A stretch of DNA of 64,000 nucleotides from Sepioteuthis lessoniana (Eukaryota > Mollusca > Cephalopoda > Myopsida > Loliginidae). This document shows positions 43,287-54,329 of this stretch, piece after piece; within the stretch, counting starts at the first letter, position 1; every line of letters starts with the position of its first letter. The notes under the pieces are model-generated. The model saw only the letters and a program-made list of their open reading frames with translations. It did not search any database and was not told the DNA's origin. The stretch covers positions 105,560,568 to 105,624,567 of the forward strand of contig OY757913.1 in NCBI GenBank assembly GCA_963585895.1, written 5' to 3'. The position numbers and the translations under genes are program-made.

Positions 43287-43304
43287 ATGATGATGATGAT
43301 GATG

Positions 43305-44810
43305 TCAAAATGTAAACAATTTCCAAGCAATAATCGAAAAAGAAAAAAAGAATTAGATTAACAAATATCTTAGAGACAGCTTCTTTGTTTCAACAATATT
43401 AAAACAACCTGAAAAAGTTATGTAAGAAAAACGCCGACACTAAGCAATTAACAAAGATCTGTATTCCCTCTCGTTGTGTTTTGGTTAGTGAACACAAGTA
43501 GTTGTAATAATAAGACAAACCACGATATGTGAGGTAAATAGTTATATTTACAGGAAAGAGTATTTACAAGAGAGAGACTGTAAGTAATAAGAATATAGGA
43601 TTAGTGATAGAGTAAGGATATACTTCAACAATAGGAACGGCTCTTCTGGTCTGACTGGTAGGCTTATTCTTCTCAGACTGATCTCTGCTACTGCCATATA
43701 TGGCAGAAGAAACAGCTCATTATGCTGAAAAGGTAGGTGATACCCAACACCTCTAAACGACATTCTTTAATCCAAATGTTTGATATAACGGAAATAAAAT
43801 GATTCACAGTTCATTTTGTATTTAAATGATAATGTTCTGGCACCTGATTTCCTTTTAAACGTCAACTTTGAATCGTCCAGATTCTTTCAAATCCACGATA
43901 TAACAGACATAAAAGTGAAATTCAGTAAATCCATCGACCTTTATCCCTTACAAAGCAGAACCCTCATTACGTTGGATTGCTCTAAAGAATTGGACCCTAT
44001 GGGTTCACGGGTCGTCTAGTTATTCCTAAAATTCCCGCCCGCGGCAGCTTTTAAAATAGAGCATGTCATTAAGTTATTTTACTGACGATTTTACGTTCAA
44101 TTAGTGTCAAAAAACTCATTAACTTTTCATTAATTAGAACAAAATCGAAACTGTAATCAACCACTCATTATTCGCCAGGCACTAATTTAATTTTTATTAA
44201 TTAAAGAACTCGTAAAACTTAGAGAACGCTTTGAAAGGCAGAAATGTTGTTTCAATGGCCAGACACACAGGAGAAAAGACGTAAATCGTTCTTTAAAAAG
44301 CAATAAACCCGCGAAAGATTTCGCTACTCACTTGTAAAGTTTGCAAATCGCGTCTTGTTTATTTTAATAACAAGATTTTAAAAAGCTTTTCTGTCTAAAA
44401 TGAAGAGAGGATTTTTAGCTACCGGGAAAGTTATTTGTCAGATTTTTGTATACTAATTATCAAGAAATAGTATAACTTCGTTCATAATCATTTTGTATTA
44501 TGTTCTCAGTTGTCTTCTTATTATAAGATGTTTAAGTTATATCTTTTAAAGTGTCGCTTTAATATTCTGGAGAAAGGCATGACTCTACCTCTACCCGTCC
44601 TTAGCAATGCATCCAATTGTATGGCAACTGATGCAGGAGAGGCAAAATCTCTTGAATTGAAAACATGGGGTGTGTTAAGTCAGCAATCTCTTTCAAATTG
44701 ATACATCATTCTGGTATGCGGCGTTATTCGGAAAGTGTGCCTCGTTCTACAGAATCGTTCACTTCGATGAAGAAAATATCTCTTCAGGTAGTTCTACAAT
44801 TTACAACAGA
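43305..44810. other. No gene recognised
   Basis: About 1.5 kb without recognised repeats, simple sequence or coding signature. The 60-70 codon frames here have no recognisable domain. Confidence 0.5.
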
Positions 44811-44815
44811 AAGTC

Positions 44816-44817
<2 letters not shown>

Positions 44818-44853
<36 letters not shown>

Positions 44854-44866
44854 GCGCGCACGCACT
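44818..44866. repeat. (CA)n with CG interruptions
   Basis: CA run followed by CACGCACGCGCGCACGCAC. It is the left flank of the next SINE. Confidence 0.93.
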
Positions 44867-44870
44867 TCGT

Positions 44871-45118
44871 GGGGGTGTCCTCGTGGTGTAATGTTTAAAG
44901 CGATTGACTGCGGAATCGTAGTAAGCGAATTCTTACTCCAGTCATGCTATTACGTTCACTTTCGGGCAAATACCCTTGGGAAAGGTATAAACCCCCTTAT
45001 ACTCCCAGCTATGGGTTAAATAGTACCACTACTGTTCTAGGAGAATGGCTTTGGCATCAAACAACCTACAAAGGTTGATAGGCCATTAAAACAAAGAAAC
45101 CAAACCAAAGAACAGCAT
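44871..45118 (+). repeat. SINE family B, short (B1) tail
   Basis: GGTGTCCTCGTGGTGTAATG head, box B-like GAATTCTTACTCCAGTCA (diverged), GGGAAAGGTATAAACCCCC, and hairpin tail with CATCAAACAACCTACAAAGG. Probable TSD ACTTCGT on both sides. Confidence 0.9.
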
Positions 45119-45251
45119 ACTTCGTCCGAAAAAGGTTTCACTTATTGGTATGGATGTAAAACTAAATTAAAAAAAACTTACGAGGTACTCATTTCTGTTC
45201 TTTTAAATAAAACATGTATCAAAAAGAGTTTGCTTCCCAATTACGAAATCA

Positions 45252-45252
45252 C

Positions 45253-45323
<71 letters not shown>
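45252..45323. repeat. (TA)n microsatellite
   Basis: TA run with one CATATA interruption. Confidence 0.97.
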
Positions 45324-45326
<3 letters not shown>

Positions 45327-45394
45327 TGTATGTGTGTGTTCTTGGAAAAATTACATGAATAAGATATAATAATTCTTTTAATAATTGTGTACAT

Positions 45395-45750
45395 TTGCTT
45401 GTTTTGGTTTTATGGCATATCAGCCATTGTAGCTTATCTAATCCCAAATCCACTTTATATTTTTGTATTTGATATTATGATTTGGGTGGGTTGGGTTTAA
45501 TGGCATATCAACCATTGTAGGTTATCTAATGCCAAATCCACTTTATATATTTGTATTTGATATATATGATTTGGTTGGGATGGGTTTTATGGCACATCAA
45601 CCATTGTAGGTTATGTAATGTCAAATCTTGTTTATACATATATATTGAATATATATGATTTGGAAACACATTTTCTTTGTAGCATTTTAAAATTAGCCGG
45701 AACTTTTTTTTTCACACAGGTAAATATTTTCAAGTATTGCTATACAAATA

Positions 45751-45823
<73 letters not shown>

Positions 45824-46490
45824 AATAACTCAATTTACTCTCAATCATTTGTTTGCCAACAGTAATTCTTTCAAGTATTGCTATATAACACTCACAAATT
45901 ACCATCAGTCATATATTGCACGCACTTAAATAGATATACATGATAAATAAATGATTAGTTTTCAGTAATTTCATTTTTAAATGAGTTAGAATTAATTTGC
46001 TTGTACATTAGTCTTGCTATTGTTTCTAGATAGTTAAATGGTTTTAATCGTTGATATCAGACATCTATAATTCTATTCAATATTAATCATTTGTTTGTTC
46101 ATAATAAGTGGTTTCAAGCATTGCTATTTAACACTAATCATTCTTTTAAACATTACTCATTCGTTTGAACACAGTCAAATGGTGCCAATTATTGCTATGT
46201 ATCACTAACAATTAAATTAAACATTAATTATTTGTTTACACAGTTAAATGATCTATTTCTAACAATTCAATTCAGCATAAGTTCACAAAGTTAATTCTAA
46301 TTATTATATTCAATATTAATCATTTGTTTCCATACAGTGAAGTGGTTGCAAGTATTAATATTTAACACTAATTATTCTATTTAACATTATTCATTTGATT
46401 TTACACATTTAGATGGTTCTAAGTATTACTATATATCACTAACAATTCAACTAAACCTCAGTCATTCGTTCGAGTGTGGTTTTCAAATCA
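45395..46490 (+). repeat. Composite dispersed repeat, longest copy
   Basis: Begins with three successive copies of the inverse hairpin end (GGTTTTATGGCATATCAGCC, AATGGCATATCAACCATTGT, TATGGCACATCAACCATTGT at about 45404, 45500 and 45588), each followed by AATCCACTTTATAT or AATCTTGTTTATAC. Then repeated ~75-bp units built from CATTTGTTTGCACACAGT-type, GGTTTCAAGTATTGCTAT-type and CACTAACAATTCAATTAAA-type phrases. A 65-bp (CA)n run lies at 45755-45819. No coding content. Confidence 0.8.
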
Positions 46491-46494
46491 CACA

Positions 46495-46660
46495 CGAAGT
46501 AAAGTAATGTCAACACACCGACTAGCTCGACACTACCAAGCTCAGCGAATAATTTACCTTAACTTGAATTGCTTTGAAATGTGATATATGCGCCAAAAAA
46601 CTAGGACGTACAAAAATATTGCAAACATTTCGACAAAACATACTATATACTATTGCTGAG
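46495..46660. other. Unassigned spacer
   Basis: Short GC-richer spacer with no recognised element. Confidence 0.4.
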
Positions 46661-46664
46661 ATTT

Positions 46665-46775
46665 TGTACAAGGCCAGAAACAGCATCGCCCCGTGAGAAT
46701 CAAACTTGCTATTCAGTAGTCATTGATTTCAAAGTCTAGCTTGGTGGCGATTACATCACATCGAGGAATGCTAAT
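46665..46775 (-). repeat. tRNA-like SINE head fragment
   Basis: Minus-strand CCTCGATGTGATGTAATCGC then TGAGAATCAAACTTGCTA in inverse (box B-like TTTGATTCTCAC). It looks like a SINE head of family A or D type without a body. Confidence 0.45.
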
Positions 46776-46779
46776 TATT

Positions 46780-47265
46780 GATATAGAGATTGCTTTCTGT
46801 TAGTCTTGATTACTACAGCGGTAAAAAAAAAATTAGATTATAAATGTTGCATCTTCTTCGAATTATTTCCTATGGTAATAATCTGCAAGTCTAATTAACT
46901 ATTAATTAAAATAAATTACTAGTTTAGCTTAGGCGTTGTAATGGTAATATCTTTAATTAAGTAATGGAGGCCTCAGTCTTATCTTAGCTGCAATTAAATA
47001 TTTAAAGTCGTTGGGAAATCTCACTTAATATCTTCTAATCTGTCTATCTTTATATCTATGTTAATATATCTATGTAATTATTATTATCTCAGCCAGTTTG
47101 CATGCGGCCTGTTTTCATAGTCTCTATGTTCGTCTCGGTCTGTCTGTCTGTCAGTCTGTGTCTCTCCCTCTGTCTGTCTGTGTCTCTTTCTATTTTATTT
47201 CTTTATATATGTATATATAGAGAGAATGAGAAAGAAAGAGGTACAATTAAACAAACTGCTGATTT

Positions 47266-47270
<5 letters not shown>
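46780..47270. other. No gene; TCTG-rich tract at 47130-47195
   Basis: AT-rich spacer, then a short TCTG/CTCT-rich tract. Confidence 0.5.
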
Positions 47271-47271
<1 letters not shown>

Positions 47272-47328
<57 letters not shown>

Positions 47329-47329
47329 C

Positions 47330-47362
<33 letters not shown>
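47272..47362. repeat. (TA)n-(TG)n-TATACATA-(TG)n
   Basis: A TA run, two TG runs and a short TATACATA separator. Cys/Val frames across it are artefacts. Confidence 0.96.
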
Positions 47363-47364
<2 letters not shown>

Positions 47365-47478
47365 AACAGTTTGTTCGATAGTATATCGATCTCTCTCATT
47401 TTCTCTTTTTATCTCTTTTTCTATCAACAAATTTGTATTCATTTATTTTATCTTAATCTTGCTTCTCGCTGTTACATG

Positions 47479-47480
<2 letters not shown>

Positions 47481-47555
<75 letters not shown>
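47481..47555. repeat. (TA)n microsatellite, ~74 bp
   Basis: Uninterrupted TA run. Confidence 0.97.
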
Positions 47556-47558
<3 letters not shown>

Positions 47559-47559
47559 G

Positions 47560-48160
47560 GTTCTTTCACTGACATAACCTACATGCGATTTCCATCTGGT
47601 CTCCTTGCCAATGCTTTTTTGTGCCCCCGATATGTTTTTAAATATCTATTAAACGGGTATTGACGCAACTTGATCTAGAAGTCCTGTCAGAGGTCGGAAA
47701 ATTAGATGGGATGAGTTGCTCGAGGCTTAAGCAACTTAAAATACTAGACAGCTCTTCGTTAATAATAACCATATAAGTCTTTATTCCAACATGATTATGT
47801 AACCATATGCCACAGAAAAATAAACAATCTTTTGCAGATTATTATAGTGAAAAATAAAACGATGAAGAATTTTGCTGGCGTTTTTGTTTTACGCAAATAG
47901 GCATAGATATTTTGAACAGAAAGTGCGGTCTTAATCCTATCCAATTAAATTTGAGACTCGAAAGATTATAACGTATTTCGTATTTCGTCGGTTTTCATCA
48001 AGTGTCAAGGTCTTCTAGCGACAAAGTATTCTTCTAGTAGTAATTTCTGTGTCTCCTCTTCAACTTTGAACATTATGAACTCTCTCAAAAAAAGGCGGTG
48101 AAAATCACAAACAGTCATTATTGTCCTTAATCTTCTTTTTCTGCTGCTTATCAGAAAGAA
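47560..48160. other. No gene recognised
   Basis: Unassigned AT-rich sequence. Confidence 0.45.
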
Positions 48161-48164
48161 ATTC

Positions 48165-48690
48165 AATTTGGTTTTATGGCATATCAACTGTTGTGTGTTA
48201 TTTAAGGTCAAATACTCTTTATACATGTATATTAGGTATATATGATTTGTAAACACATTTTGTAGAAAACATTTTTAAATGAACCTCAGCTTATTTTTTG
48301 CGCACAGCTGATTTCATGTATTTCAATGAAACAGTTACAATTTAACATCAATTATTTATTTGCTCTCATTCAAAGGGATATACAAATGATTTTAAATGAA
48401 TAGTTTGTAAATTTCATTTTTAAAGGAGTTAGAACTTATTCGTTTCAGTCTAGTATTTGGCATTGTTTTTACACTGTAAATGGTTTTATGCATTGCTTGC
48501 TAACTCTGTGAAGTTGTTGCCAGTATTGCTATTCAACACTAATCTTTCTATTCGGCACTATTCATTCATTTACATACTGTTAAATGGTTCCAAGTATTGC
48601 TATGTATAACTAACAATCAATTTAAACAGTCATTTCTACTCATACTTAAATGATCAAACAGTTCTATTTCTAACCATTTAATTCAATGTA
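48165..48690 (+). repeat. Composite dispersed repeat
   Basis: Inverse hairpin end (GGTTTTATGGCATATCAACT), CTCTTTATACATGTATATTA, AACCTCAGCTTATTTTTTGC, then the ~75-bp units with AAATGGTTCCAAGTATTGCT and AGTCATTTCTACTCATAC. Same order as 21.9-22.5 and 45.4-46.5 kb. Confidence 0.75.
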
Positions 48691-48699
48691 AATGTGGCA

Positions 48700-49355
48700 T
48701 AACGGTAGTAAATAGACATTCATACCTCCCCGGACTCCATGGTGACCCTTGCGTGATAAATGTCGACGAACGTAAGAAATTCTCTTTAACTACCTTAAGG
48801 TTTATTTACTATTAACACTTGTTAATAGAAAGAAAGAAAACTCACCGGGAGAAAGAAAGAAAACTGAGACGACCGGTGAGAAAAAGAGAGCAGATACAGA
48901 ACTTAAATTCATTTCCTGGTTTTCTGTTGCATTTCTAAAATGCTTGTCCGCTGGTTCGCGTCTAATCTAAGGCCTCTTTTGGAGCGCACACCCAAAAATT
49001 GGAACTCTTAAACTTTCGCCTCCTCACATCTCTTTGCAGCTCGTGTTCAACTTCTGTCTTTAATTCATCATATCTCCCCCCCCCAACTGCCTACAAACAT
49101 GAGTTGTCCCCTCCTTTCTAACTGGTGTCGGCGGAAGAAATATCCACTTCCACCGAATCTGTATCTGCGTACAAGAATTTTTGGAACCTCCAATTTTATC
49201 TTGACATTTTTAACTACAACAAGAACCTTGGCCTGGTAGTTCGGAGATTGTCTGTTTTTTTAATTCATCAATTTATTTTTCAATTTCAATTTTCCGTGTG
49301 CTGTTTAATTACTTTACAGCGTGCCTTTTGCTTGCATGCAGTTTATATTTCAGAG
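48700..49355. other. No gene; perfect 8-bp hairpin at 48841-48880
   Basis: CTCACCGG (48841-48848) and CCGGTGAG (48873-48880) enclose a 24-base purine-rich loop. The 80-codon frame from 49125 has no recognisable domain. Confidence 0.5.
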
Positions 49356-49359
49356 GGTT

Positions 49360-50130
49360 CAATTTGAATCATAGATAGGACCCTATCAAGCGCTACCACC
49401 CTGGACCCGAGGACAATGGTAATTAGGAAGAATTTGCCATTTCCCAAATCGTAGTCAGCGTATTATTCAGCCCCAGCCGATTGGGCTCGGGCGGGTTTAG
49501 TATACGCTGACTGTATCCTCGGCAGACGGGTTTAACCCCACCAAAACTGAATGTTCTGGGTATGCAACTATACTGCATCTGATGATGAGACTTCAGTTCT
49601 GGAGCTCAGATGAATATTGGAATATTTCTCCATGGACATTACCCCCAAATCCACTTTGACTGGAGTAGTAGAATTTCAAAGAAAACCTTCTCTGAGTCGA
49701 ATGTTTAAAAATAATGAAAATTGGGTAGATTCCTGAGCAAAAAAAAAAAAAAATCTAATGTAAATGTGAACGTACAAAGCGACTTCCCAACCACTATGTA
49801 TAAGATATGACTGGACGGGTTGACATGCCATTTAAATCAATCAACTGGTGAACAATTATTAGTTCAAGAGCCTTAGTCTTTAAATCAATTTTATAATAAC
49901 GACTGATAAATCGGCTTCTTTTTCCGCACGCAAAACCTTGTGTTATATTTTGCCAAAGTCACTTTAACAACTTTAGTATCCAATAATACAAGTTTCACAA
50001 TGCTTCATAAGTAAGTTAAAATGAGACGGGACTCTAGCTACTACTATCACTCCGGATCAAAGTGGATCTGGGAGTAATGGGAATGAAGGTGTGACCTTTC
50101 GCTCATCAAAGTTCTAGAACTCTGGTTGCA
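49360..50130 (+). repeat. Composite repeat blocks with hairpin
   Basis: Contains AATCATAGATAGGACCCTAT, GTCCACTTTGA-type and GGATCAAAGTGGATCTGGG blocks that match 19.2-19.7, 24.2 and 63.3 kb. At 49453-49463 and 49502-49512 AGTCAGCGTAT forms a perfect 11-bp inverted repeat. Confidence 0.6.
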
Positions 50131-50139
50131 AATATGAGT

Positions 50140-50440
50140 CAAATGCCTCTTGTATTGCAATGGTAATTGTCATAGGAAATAAACATAGCGACACAAGTTC
50201 AAATCCTGGTCAAGTCTGTTTGTCTTTAAAATAGTGTAAATACACTCGGGAAAGATATGCCTCAAGCTATTTTCCTTCGAGCTGTAAATAAAAAGTAGGA
50301 TAGACTAAGCTCTTTAATCTTGATTTGACAACCGATCTAGAAGAAGGAAAACTTTGTATTCAGAACCAGGTAAATTCCGCTTAAAAATGACCGTTTATTG
50401 TATCCTGGTTGTGCGGAGGGTCTGGGTAAATCCATACGGT
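50140..50440 (+). repeat. SINE family D, plus strand
   Basis: TGCCTCTTGTATTGCAATGG head, CGACACAAGTTCAAATCCTG box B, CACTCGGGAAAGATATGCC, and a B2-type body ending TTATTGTATCCTGGTTGTGC and GGAGGGTCTGGGTAAAT. Confidence 0.8.
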
Positions 50441-50444
50441 GGTC

Positions 50445-50815
50445 AAATAGATATGTTTGAAAACTATAAGTATTGGATACAATTCGTGAAACCGTATAAC
50501 TGTATGAAAACTAATTGTTATTGTAAACAAACTAAAAGTTGAAAACATAAATAGTTAGAATCATAATAAAACTTTTCTTTTTTAAATTCCCACGATGAAA
50601 TTAAATAACCCATTAGATGTTAATACATCGTTAAATAAATGCATCAAAGCCAACCTTCCAATTATAAATTTATTGCTGTATTATTAATTAATTGTATTAA
50701 TTTTTTTTTATCATGGAGTTTGGTTAGATCAAAGATTATTCAGATGTCTTTTAGCTAAAATCTTTGTGTGGAACTGTAAGTGAAATTAGAATGGTCAAGC
50801 GCGTGCACCAGCGAA
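50445..50815. other. No feature recognised
   Basis: AT-rich spacer between the SINE and the LTR-like block. Confidence 0.4.
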
Positions 50816-50817
50816 TA

Positions 50818-51390
50818 TGTAACAGGGGACACCTGTCATCTCGAGATTGGAATGCCAAATGGAAATAAAATGCATTAATGTCATGTCATAAGTTTGAATG
50901 AGGTAAAATAAAAACATAATTGATGTTAGGGACATGTGTGATGATTATGATATTATGATCAAACAATCAAGTAAGATGACATAACACTAATGATATAATG
51001 AATTTTAGAATATATAAAAATTAGCGAATTTTCAAAATTAGCAACTTCAGAATTAGTCAGTTGGGAGTCAGTTAAGAGTAGTCAGTTGGGAAGTTAACCT
51101 TTGAGTTGAGTTATGTTGAGATCCACAGAGCTATTCGGGGCTGTGACAGGGGTGGGTAAGTCTGTGTAGTGGCGAGAGTAATTTACGAAGCTCTTTGCTT
51201 CGATGTGGCACCAGGCCGAATGAATGGGGCACCCAGTGAGACTCGAACTCACTCGTGTAGGTTTGCTAGTCAGGCTTGCTTACCGTTACACCACCAAAGG
51301 TGCCCCCGTGTGTAGTGGCGAGGGTCTCTATCTATATAACCTTACAAGTTCTTTCTGTGTCTTTTGTGCCCCGATGACTGCTAGAAAATT
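50818..51390 (+). mobile_element. Possible solo LTR-like element, split by a SINE
   Basis: Starts TGTAACAGGGGACACCTGTC and includes TATAAAAATTAGCG and repeated GTCAGTTGGGAGT phrases that resemble the GCAGTTGGCAGTTGAG repeats of the LTR at 30.4 kb. The right end is unclear because the DD37D element starts at 51396. Low confidence as an LTR. Confidence 0.4.
51177..51308 (-). repeat. SINE family A with perfect 14-bp TSD
   Basis: Minus strand: GGGGGCACCTTTGGTGGTG with box A TGGTGTAACGG, GCCTGACTAGCAAACCTAC, box B GAGTTCGAGTCTC, GGGTGCCCC pairing with the 5' GGGCACC as an acceptor stem, then GGTGCCACATCGAAGC and CGTAAATTACT. TSD TGTGTAGTGGCGAG at 51163-51176 and 51309-51322. The AGC at the anticodon position suggests a tRNA-Ala ancestor. 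Confidence 0.95.
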
Positions 51391-51395
51391 GTATA

Positions 51396-52281
51396 CAGGG
51401 TGGAATGATACAATTGTCGTCCAAAAGAAAACAACCCTACAGCTTTATTTTAAAACTTTTATTGAAAAAATCAATTCAGGTAACTTGATTATGTAGTAGA
51501 GCTGACATCTATTCAATGTAGCCGCCTTCAGCCTCAATCACCGCCTCGATACGGATCCGGAACTGGGGGCATGTCTTTTCCACATGCGCCGGCAGGAGCT
51601 CGGCGAATATTTGGCGGATGGCGACGATCAGGCTGGCTTTGGTGTTGTGTGAGGTCATATTGGTGATGATCTCGAGGTATGACCAAACGAAGTAGTCCAG
51701 CGGGTTCAGGTTGGGGGAGGATGGGGGAAGCGAGAGAAAGGGAAGAAAGTCGTAGCACTCCTTCTGAAGCCAAGCCTGGGGTTCTTTGGTCTTGTGGACC
51801 GGCTCTGAGTCCTGCTGCCACACCCAGGGTCTGCCACCTGATTGCACCTGGGGATCACCACACTCTTCAGCACATCTAAGTACACTTTGGAGTTGACTTT
51901 CAAGCCAACTTCGAAGATCTGAGGTGGCATGATGTGGCCCTCACTTGAAACCACACCAAAGACCATAACTGTAGCCGTCCGAAGGGTCGTCCGATGCGTT
52001 GAGCTGTGCCCTCAAGCGTTGAATCGTCCGGATTTGCATTTTGAGGATGCTGGCAATGGTTCTGTTTCATAACTTGGATCGGTAGAGAACATGAGTTGTA
52101 CAGCGGTGCATCTCCGATCTCGCTCGTTGAACATTGTGTCATTTTCAGACATGATAGAAGGCTTTTATCGCTCTTGGGATTTGTACACAACTGGCCAACT
52201 AGTAGATGGTCTGCAACAAAAAAAAAGAAAACCGGTTTTCATTTCACGGAAATGGAATCATGTCTTTTCTAGGGCGACAAT
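51396..52281 (-). mobile_element. DD37D mariner-like element, copy 2
   Basis: Left terminal repeat CAGGGTGGAATGATACAATT after TA (51394-51395). The right terminal repeat is cut short after CTTTTCTAGGGCGACAAT. No tandem duplication here, unlike copy 1. Confidence 0.85.
51509..52160 (-). pseudogene. Transposase remnant of the DD37D element, copy 2
   Basis: Open C-terminal part (51847-51509): GGRPWVWQQDSEPVHKTKEP, QAWLQKECYDFLPFLSLPP, SSPNLNPLDYFVWSYLEIIT, MTSHNTKASLIVAIRQIFAE and the end IEAVIEAEGGYIE. Asp of QQD to Asp of PLD is 37 residues. Upstream, MVFGVVSSEGHIMPPQIFE is in another frame, and the N-terminus begins near MSENDTMFNERDRRCTAVQL. The HTH and first Asp are missing. Confidence 0.88.
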
Positions 52282-52284
52282 CTA

Positions 52285-52930
52285 TCTGGATAATAAAGTG
52301 ACAATTTCTCTCTATAAATATATTGTATATATTATTGTTACATCAATAAATAATTATCAATTGTTAACGGAAAGTTTTTCTTCGCTTTGAGTTGCCAGCA
52401 CGCAGGAAACTTGCTGAAACGAACCAACCCGAACCGAAGTTTTGTTTGGATTGTGTCATCCCCAATTTGTGAATCTTTCAAACATAAGGTGGGCACAGAG
52501 GGAATTGATAAACCTGCTGTCCGGAAACGCATGTGGTAGTCGTGGAACGACTGATACACCTGGTACTGTGAAACCCATTGTATCATTCTATAAAGGAAAC
52601 TCTCAATAGTTAGTATGAATTTACAAACTTGTTTTTATGTTAAGCTGATATACGACGAATCGAGATCTTTATATGATACAGGAGAAACGCAACACTGAGT
52701 GATAATGAATTGCTGGTACTAATGTTGTATGGAACATACTACATTGGTTCTCTTCAATTAGGCGGTCGATCACATTGTTTATATTGTACCACGTTGTCTA
52801 CTATATTTTTATACATTTGTTATATGATCTACGTCATTACTTGAATAAACCTCAAACTAGAAGATATAAAGTAATCGGAATTGACAGGAATATACACAGA
52901 TAAATATACGTCAATGATTTTTTACGATTA
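52285..52930. other. No gene recognised
   Basis: Unassigned sequence. ATCACATTGTTTATATTGTA and CCACGTTGTCTACTATATTT near 52770-52810 resemble the ~37-bp minisatellite of 55.9-56.8 kb. Confidence 0.45.
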
Positions 52931-52943
52931 AATCTAAATGCCT

Positions 52944-53068
52944 TTTTTATCATTAAGGGTTTTCGGACTATTAACACCTGAAGAAGGCCGGAGGATATAT
53001 CGGCTTAAACAATGTGTAAATAAACGTAAAGATGAAGACAACAGTCCGAAAACCCTTAATGATAAAAA
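52944..53068. repeat. 26-bp inverted repeat around a hammerhead-like loop
   Basis: Arm at 52944-52969 and its exact inverse at 53043-53068 (core CATTAAGGGTTTTCGGACT). The 73-base loop reads CACCTGAAGAAGGCCGGAGG, then ATATATCGGCTTAAACAATG, that is, a CTGAAGA core, a possible helix II (GGCCG with CGGCT), AAAC, and helix I ACAC with GTGT. The G of GAAA is lost, so catalysis is unlikely in this copy. Related to 28.33-28.39 kb. Confidence 0.65.
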
Positions 53069-53284
53069 TGATAAAAATCTTCAAGCTTCATCTCAAAAAT
53101 TTAGACAACTAAAGATGAATGGTATACTGAAAACTATTCTATTGAGTGCAAGTGGATAAGCTCAAAGTGATTTTAAAAGAAACCTACAAAGTAATCACAT
53201 AAAACTATATATAAACAAAAATTTGGCACCAGATAACCATTATGGGTTGGTATGGCATTGAACTAAATAATCGATTCTAACTGA

Positions 53285-53285
53285 C

Positions 53286-53340
<55 letters not shown>

Positions 53341-53341
53341 T
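53285..53341. repeat. (TA)n microsatellite
   Basis: TA run with one CATATA interruption. Confidence 0.95.
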
Positions 53342-53480
53342 TGTTCATAAGATTTGGTATTAATAAATCTGAAAGAATTAACATGTCATAACAACTGACC
53401 AACCAAACAACCATTTAACTGTGTGCAAATAAAACTATTTGAGTAAGAATACTTGAAACACTCTGAGTGCAATCGAGTGA
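53342..53480 (-). repeat. Composite repeat fragment
   Basis: AACCATTTAACTGTGTGCAA and AGAATACTTGAAACACTC are the minus-strand forms of the ~75-bp unit. Confidence 0.6.
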
Positions 53481-53559
53481 GCACTGGCTTGATTAATGTG
53501 TTATCGAGAACGTTGCTAATGCTTTTTTACTTCTCCACCAGTATCCTGGATATCTTGTT

Positions 53560-54115
53560 CGTTTTATTTGGATGGTTTTAGAGATGGGAGGTAGATGGCC
53601 GTACAACTGCTTCTTTGTGGGATGTTGTAACTTCTGCGATATGTTTAATATGACTCGTAGCATTTTTGTGCAATTCCCGTCTAGCTTCTCTTCTATTTAG
53701 TCAGTGTCCATGTGGTGCATCCATATTGTATAATTGACACGACTGCTGTTTGGAAAAAAATGCGTTTTATTTTATCGGATTGGTTTGACTTCCATATGAT
53801 CGATAGCCGATCTATAGCAGTCCATGCTTTTGCTAGTATGATATTGGTGTCATTTTCAGTTGATGAGACACTGGTAGGTGAAATTGTGCACTAATTTCTG
53901 AGAGCCATTATTCAGTGTGGAGTTATCTCCTTATTTATTAAAACGCATGTACTCAGTTTTGACAGCATTGACATAGAGGCCAATGCCACTAGCTGCTATC
54001 TCCAGACAATGCAACAGGGATTTGGCTTGGGCAGGTGTATTTGCCAAACGCGCTATGTCATCTGTGTAGTCAGCGTCCATAATAGTTTGTGCGGGTTATC
54101 GTCTGTTTTTTGCCT
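53560..54115 (-). pseudogene. RTE-like LINE fragment (RT end and C-terminal region)
   Basis: On the minus strand it reads DYTDDIARLANTPAQAKSLL, HCLEIAASGIGLYVNAVKTE, YMRF, then VSSTENDTNIILAKAWTAID and RSAIDHMEVKPIR, and a decayed WMHHMDTD end. The active-site ADD is changed to TDD. Frameshifted and truncated at both ends. Confidence 0.8.
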
Positions 54116-54329
54116 TTTTTTGTGTAAAACTATTTTTTCAGTAGATGGATCGACGATCGAAGTACATATGAAAAATCACAATACAAATATATATATATAT
54201 ATAGATAGATAGATATGTTTAAACAGAATTTGTCATTAAAAAAAACCCAAAAGGTTTGGTTTGCTATGAAACCCAATCAACCAATCAACAAACCAACCAT
54301 TACTTCTATTGTAATATGTAATATACTAA

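Noticed and set aside
42616..43287. 223-codon open frame as a functional host gene
   Set aside because: It is the C-terminal end of a 5'-truncated LINE without endonuclease or RT; openness only shows recent insertion.
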